Source: Actinomycetes bacterium | GTDB lineage: Bacteria > Actinomycetota > Actinomycetes > Actinomycetales > Cellulomonadaceae | Assembly: GCA_023389455.1 (NCBI GenBank) | Contig: JAEWEJ010000270.1 | Coordinates: 1-8,703 of the forward strand | Direction: 5' to 3' | DNA: 8,703 bases | Part shown: positions 5,542 through 8,703 of the stretch, in pieces | Position numbering within the stretch: the stretch's first letter is position 1 | Layout of the letters: each line of letters begins with the position of its first letter | The notes under the pieces: generated by a model | What the model saw: only the letters and a program-made list of their open reading frames with translations | Databases searched by the model: none | What the model was told of the DNA's origin: nothing | Position numbers and translations under genes: made by a program

Positions 5542-5607
5542 GGTACGGCACCGCCCCGGGCACGGCGCCGCTCCGGTACGGCACTGCCCCGGGTGCGACG
5601 CTGCCCC
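5542..5607. repeat. Degenerate 33-bp tandem duplication, two copies
   Basis: Units 5542-5574 and 5575-5607 match at 27 of 33 positions. The first 19 bases (GGTACGGCACCGCCCCGGG in copy one) differ by a single base. All six differences are transitions. The second copy runs into the left arm of the terminator hairpin. The repeat lies in the 153-bp gap between the ABC operon and fprA and has no coding role that I can see. Confidence 0.6.
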
Positions 5608-5634
5608 GGACCTGTCCTGCGGTCCGGGGCAGCG
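5599..5634. terminator. Bidirectional hairpin terminator between ABC operon and fprA
   Basis: CGCTGCCCCGGACC (5599-5612) is fully complementary to 5621-5634, giving a 14-bp stem with an 8-nt loop. It lies 8 nt beyond the fprA stop codon and about 110 nt beyond the ATPase stop, so it can end both converging transcripts. There is no T-run. Confidence 0.65.
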
Positions 5635-5641
5635 GTCGTGC

Positions 5642-7027
5642 TCAGTCCTGCGGGAGCTCGCGCCCCAGGGCGACCGCCACCATGTGGTCGCGGGGCACGA
5701 GCTTGACGCGCTCGCGCCCGTGCGGCTCGCCGAGCGACCGCTCGTACGCGTCCAGGAGCTCCCAGCCCTGCCACTGGATGGCCTCCACGCCGCGCTGCTC
5801 GAGGAAGTCCAGCACCGCGCCCGGGTCACGCTCCGTGGCGGTGTAGAACGCCTCCCCCGCCTCGGCGACGTCCTCGCCGAGGTGCCGGATCGTCTCGGAC
5901 GCGTCCGACTTGGTGTGGCCGATCAGGCCGACCGGGCCGCGCTTGATCCAGCCCGTGGCGTACACGCCGGGCAGGTGCTCGCCGTCGACGTCGACGACCC
6001 GGCCCTCGCGGTTGGGGATGACGCCCGCGACCTCGTCGAACGGGATGTCGACGAGCGGCGATCCGAAGTACCCCACCGCGCGGTAGACGGCCTCGACGGG
6101 CCAGTCGTGGAACTGGCCGGTGCCGGTGACGTTGCCGTCGCCGTTGAGGGCGGTGCGCTCGGTGCGCAGCCCCACGACCCTGCCGTCCTCCCCCAGCACC
6201 TCCACGGGCTTGTGCAGGAAGTGCAGGTGGATGCGACGCGACGCCGTGAGGTCCTCGGGCTCCTTGAGGGTCCAGTCCGTGAGGGTCTTGACGACCTGCT
6301 TGGTCTGGTTGCTCGAGTGGATGGCCGCCATCGAGCCCTCGTCGAACTCGAAGTCCTCGGGGTACACGATGGTGTCGACGTCGGGCACGTGCCCCAGCTC
6401 GCGCAGCTCCAGCGGCGAGAACTTGGCCTGCGCCGGGCCGCGGCGGGCGAACACGTGCACGTCCGTGACCGGGTTCTGCTTGAGCAGGTCGTAGACGTTG
6501 GCGGGGACCTCGGTCGGCAGCAGGTCGTCCGCGTGCTTGGCGAGGATCCGCGCGACGTCGAGCGCGACGTTGCCGGCCCCGAGCACGGCGACGTGCTGCG
6601 CCTCGAGCGGCCACGTGCGCGGGACGTCCGGGTGCCCGTCGTACCAGGAGACGAAGTCGGCGGCGCCGTACGAGCCCTCCAGGTCGATGCCCGGGATCGG
6701 CAGCGCCGCGTCCCGGATCGATCCGGTGGAGAAGATGACCGCGTCGTAGAACGTCCGCAGGTCGTCGAGCTTGAGGTCGGTGCCGTAGTCGACGTTGGCG
6801 AGCAGGCGGATGTCGCCCCGCTCGAGGACCTTGTGCAACGCGACGATGATCTGCTTGATGCGCGGGTGGTCGGGCGCCACGCCGTAGCGCACCAGGCCGA
6901 ACGGCGCGGGGAGGCGCTCGAAGAGGTCGATGCTGACGTCGAGTCCCGTCTTCGACAGGATGTCGGCCGCGTAGATGCCGGCCGGGCCCGCGCCGACGAT
7001 CGCGACGCGCAGGGTCGGGGTGCTCAC
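5642..7027 (-). CDS. fprA: FAD-dependent ferredoxin/NADP+ reductase, FprA type
   Basis: This 461-residue cytoplasmic flavoprotein resembles mycobacterial FprA and mitochondrial adrenodoxin reductase. It transfers electrons between NADPH and ferredoxin, and may feed cytochrome P450s or other ferredoxin users. The FAD-binding dinucleotide fold is at the N-terminus, VAIVGAGPAGIYAA (8-21, GxGxxG at 12-17), followed by FGLVRYGVAPDHPRIK (43-58), a subfamily hallmark. The NADP fold has VLGAGNVALDVARIL (148-162), and the arginine pair at 195-196 (FARRGPAQ) should contact the 2'-phosphate. A second FAD contact is GWIKRGPVGLIGHTK (359-373). The GTG start at 7025-7027 is the only start close to the conserved fold; the nearest purine tract, GGAAGG, is 12 nt away, so the ribosome binding site is weak. 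No ferredoxin gene is adjacent. Confidence 0.93.
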   Translation of the reverse strand: MSTPTLRVAIVGAGPAGIYAADILSKTGLDVSIDLFERLPAPFGLVRYGVAPDHPRIKQIIVALHKVLERGDIRLLANVDYGTDLKLDDLRTFYDAVIFSTGSIRDAALPIPGIDLEGSYGAADFVSWYDGHPDVPRTWPLEAQHVAVLGAGNVALDVARILAKHADDLLPTEVPANVYDLLKQNPVTDVHVFARRGPAQAKFSPLELRELGHVPDVDTIVYPEDFEFDEGSMAAIHSSNQTKQVVKTLTDWTLKEPEDLTASRRIHLHFLHKPVEVLGEDGRVVGLRTERTALNGDGNVTGTGQFHDWPVEAVYRAVGYFGSPLVDIPFDEVAGVIPNREGRVVDVDGEHLPGVYATGWIKRGPVGLIGHTKSDASETIRHLGEDVAEAGEAFYTATERDPGAVLDFLEQRGVEAIQWQGWELLDAYERSLGEPHGRERVKLVPRDHMVAVALGRELPQD

Positions 7028-7141
7028 GTGACCAGGTTGCCTTCCGCTGAGGGGGCCCTCGCGCGCCGGGCGTCCGGTCCCGCTGCGGGCTGCCCCTGCG
7101 GCCGTGCGCCTCGCCGCGGGAGCGAGAGCAGTGCGCCGACA

Positions 7142-7170
7142 AGTCTAGGACGCGACGGCGGTCCCGCTCG
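7142..7170 (-). promoter_or_regulatory. Weak candidate promoter of fprA
   Basis: On the minus strand TAGACT (7142-7147) fits TAnnnT, with TCGAGC (3 of 6 matches to TTGACA) 18 nt upstream. Transcription would start near 7135, leaving an unusually long GC-rich leader of about 108 nt before the GTG. Other starts closer to the gene cannot be excluded. Confidence 0.25.
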
Positions 7171-7232
7171 ACGTCCACTCCACGATACGGACATCCTGCC
7201 ATGCGGACGGCGTGTCCTCGGCGTGGCGCGCC

Positions 7233-7238
7233 TACAGT
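7233..7238 (+). promoter_or_regulatory. -10 box (TACAGT) implying a leaderless rarD mRNA
   Basis: TACAGT fits TAnnnT and ends 6 nt before the GTG at 7245, so the expected +1 coincides with the first base of the start codon. No Shine-Dalgarno sequence precedes this GTG. Leaderless mRNAs of this form are common in actinobacteria. No good -35 box is seen. Confidence 0.45.
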
Positions 7239-7244
7239 CACCGG

Positions 7245-8159
7245 GTGCCACCTCAGGAAACCCGACGCCGCGCGGGCCTCGCCGCCGGCGTCGCCGCGTA
7301 CGCCCTGTGGGGCGCGCTGCCGCTGTACTTCCCCCTCCTGACGCCCGCGGACCCGGTCGAGATCATCGCCCACCGCGTCGTCTGGTCGTTGCTCTTCTGC
7401 GTCCTGCTGCTGCTCGTCACCCGCACGTGGGGCGCGTTCGTCGCCATCCTGCGCGACCGGCGCCTCCTCCTGCACCTCACCGTCGCGGCGGTGCTGCTCG
7501 CCGTCAACTGGCTGGTGTTCGTCCACGGCGTCACCACCGGGCACGTCGTGGACGCGGCGCTCGGGTACTTCATCAACCCGCTGGTGACCATCGCCCTGGC
7601 CGTGCTGGTGCTCGGCGAGCGCCTGCGGCCCGTGCAGTGGGTCGCGGTCGGCTTCGGTGCCGCCGCGGTCGTCGTCATCACCGTCGGGTACGGCTCGCTG
7701 CCGTGGATCGCGCTCGTGCTGGCCGCCAGCTTCGGCACGTACGGCCTCATCAAGAGCCGCCTGGGGCCGCGGGTCGGCGCCCTGCCGGGGCTCGCGGCCG
7801 AGACGGCCGTCCTGACGCCCGTGGCCGTCGTGTACCTCGTCTGGCTGCACGTGGTGGGCGCGGGCACCTTCGGACCGGACCTGCACGGGCTCGCGCTGGT
7901 CGGCACCGGGGTCCTCACGGCCGTGCCGCTGCTGCTGTTCAACTCGGCCGCGCGGCGGCTGCCGCTGTCGACCGTCGGGCTGCTGCAGTACCTGGCGCCG
8001 GTGCTGCAGCTCGCGATCGGTGTGCTGGTGGCGGGCGAGCGCATGCCGCCCGCCCGGTGGTGGGGCTTCGGCCTCGTGTGGGTCGCGCTCGTCCTGCTCA
8101 CGGTCGACGGGCTGCGGCACTCCCGCAGGCCCTCCGTGGCCGGCCCGGCGCCCGCCTGA
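7245..8159 (+). CDS. rarD: RarD-type EamA / drug-metabolite transporter permease
   Basis: This 304-residue inner-membrane protein, close to the family length of about 300, has around ten hydrophobic segments. It is a member of the drug/metabolite transporter superfamily. RarD is named in E. coli as a chloramphenicol-sensitivity protein and its true substrate is not established. The N-terminal motif AAYALWGALPLYF (17-29), then AHRVVWSLLF (42-51), is typical of RarD. The two internally similar EamA halves each end in a matching element: YFINPLVTIALAVLVLGERL (108-127) and LQYLAPVLQLAIGVLVAGER (247-266). It ends with PARWWGFGLVWVALVLLTVD. The GTG at 7245 is chosen because it follows a -10 box at leaderless spacing; a GTG at 7212 in the same frame would add 11 residues. 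It is divergent from fprA and converges on the FHA gene. Confidence 0.9.
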   Translation: MPPQETRRRAGLAAGVAAYALWGALPLYFPLLTPADPVEIIAHRVVWSLLFCVLLLLVTRTWGAFVAILRDRRLLLHLTVAAVLLAVNWLVFVHGVTTGHVVDAALGYFINPLVTIALAVLVLGERLRPVQWVAVGFGAAAVVVITVGYGSLPWIALVLAASFGTYGLIKSRLGPRVGALPGLAAETAVLTPVAVVYLVWLHVVGAGTFGPDLHGLALVGTGVLTAVPLLLFNSAARRLPLSTVGLLQYLAPVLQLAIGVLVAGERMPPARWWGFGLVWVALVLLTVDGLRHSRRPSVAGPAPA

Positions 8160-8165
8160 GCCGCG

Positions 8166-8203
8166 TCGGTCGCCCCCGACGCCCTCGGTCGCCCCCGACG
8201 CCC
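8166..8203. repeat. Perfect 19-bp tandem repeat, two copies
   Basis: TCGGTCGCCCCCGACGCCC occurs twice in direct succession (8166-8184 and 8185-8203), filling most of the 44-nt gap between rarD and the FHA gene. A third, degenerate copy (about 14 of 19 matches) continues from 8204 into the 3' end of the FHA coding region. Each unit contains a short TCGG/CCGA inverted repeat, so tandem small stem-loops could act as a converging-gene terminator. Confidence 0.75.
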
Positions 8204-8703
8204 TCAGTCGTCCTCGACCCGCGCCTCGCGGTCGCCCAGGCGCACGGTCCAGCCGGCGCTGACGACCGCGCGGGTCCCGGCGGGCAGCACCCGCGCGACG
8301 CCGTCGGGGTCCACGACGACCGTGCCGTTGGTCGACCCGCGGTCGGCCACCCAGATCGCGGCGCCCTCGGCGCCCGCGGGCTCGGGGCCGAACTCCGCGT
8401 GCACGCGCGAGAGCGACCGTGCGGCGTCGCTCAGCACGACGACGTGCAGGATGTCCTGGCCGTCCTCGGCCCGCGGACCGCGTCCGACCAGGCCCCGCCC
8501 GACCACGCGCACACGCTCGCCCGTGTCGAACAGCAGGGCCAGCGTGCCGGTCCGGCGGCGCAGCGACCCGGGGTCCCGCACCCGCGTGTGCTCGAGGTCA
8601 CCGAGGTCGGGGTCGTCGGGCAGCTCCTCGGCCGGGGCCACGGGCAGCCGCTCCGCGCGGTCGCGACGGCTCGGCTCCGGCGGCGCGGGCAGCAGGTCCG
8701 GCT
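8204..8703 (-). CDS. FHA-domain protein, C-terminal part only (5' end beyond window)
   Basis: The minus-strand frame stays open from the TGA at 8204-8206 to the right edge, 165 codons. A GTG at 8639-8641 exists, but the codons before it are an open Pro/Arg/Glu-rich linker without a clear ribosome binding site, so the gene most likely starts outside the window. Counting from that GTG codon, residues 45-145 form a forkhead-associated domain, which binds phosphothreonine peptides. Its landmarks are LVGRG (51-55), the SLSRVHAEF segment (76-84) with the conserved Ser and His, and the DRGSTNGTVVV turn (100-110). Key residues are intact. In actinobacteria such C-terminal FHA domains are often joined to RDD-type membrane domains or zinc ribbons and are linked to Ser/Thr kinase signalling or type VII-like secretion. 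Which applies here cannot be seen. Confidence 0.85.
   Translation of the reverse strand, partial: PDLLPAPPEPSRRDRAERLPVAPAEELPDDPDLGDLEHTRVRDPGSLRRRTGTLALLFDTGERVRVVGRGLVGRGPRAEDGQDILHVVVLSDAARSLSRVHAEFGPEPAGAEGAAIWVADRGSTNGTVVVDPDGVARVLPAGTRAVVSAGWTVRLGDREARVEDD

Noticed and set aside
5826..8120. Very long minus-strand open frame (764 codons) across fprA and rarD.
   Set aside because: It is read out of frame over fprA and antisense over rarD, both with clear family motifs. Its product is dominated by Arg, Gln, Asp, Gly and Pro with no domain. Such frames are a composition effect at high GC.
1..8703. Search for a CRISPR array, insertion sequence, integrase/att site at the tRNAs, toxin-antitoxin, defence or biosynthetic cluster.
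   Set aside because: No spaced repeat array, transposase or integrase motif, or duplicated tRNA 3' end was seen. All substantial genes belong to housekeeping or common transporter families.

Overview
The window is very GC-rich chromosomal DNA from an actinobacterium. The evidence is the C-x-x-C form of ribosomal protein L33 (rpmG) next to tRNA-Met and tRNA-Thr, an FprA-type ferredoxin/NADP reductase, frequent GTG starts, and Streptomyces/Mycobacterium-like promoter motifs. A member of Micrococcales such as Cellulomonas is my guess from the protein flavour; it is an inference without a search.

Layout. 1-403 is a minus-strand stable-RNA and ribosomal unit: tRNA-Thr(GGU), a hairpin spacer, tRNA-Met(CAU), then rpmG, which runs off the left edge. 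552-971 (+) is a small unrecognised lipoprotein gene that converges on tRNA-Tyr(GUA) (1068-1149, -) across a strong hairpin. 1377-1874 (+) is a yajQ-family nucleotide-binding protein with a 19-nt palindrome directly before its ribosome binding site. 1947-2816 (-) is the membrane metalloprotease HtpX, converging with yajQ and preceded by a good match to an ECF sigma-factor promoter. 3002-5488 (+) is a compact three-gene polar amino-acid ABC importer (binding lipoprotein, permease, ATPase) with a 7-nt gap and a 4-nt stop/start overlap. 5642-7027 (-) is fprA, converging on the ABC operon across a hairpin terminator. 7245-8159 (+) is a RarD-type EamA transporter, probably read from a leaderless mRNA. 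8204-8703 (-) is the C-terminal end of an FHA-domain protein that runs off the right edge.

No gap between genes exceeds about 230 bases. The largest are 1150-1376 (tRNA-Tyr promoter candidate and yajQ leader), 7028-7244 (divergent fprA/rarD region) and 2817-3001 (divergent htpX/ABC region).

The genes serve translation, envelope quality control, nutrient uptake and redox metabolism. I see no mobile element, CRISPR array, phage gene or defence cassette, and no convincing undescribed multi-gene system. The observations worth following are regulatory sites, small repeats and the orphan lipoprotein.
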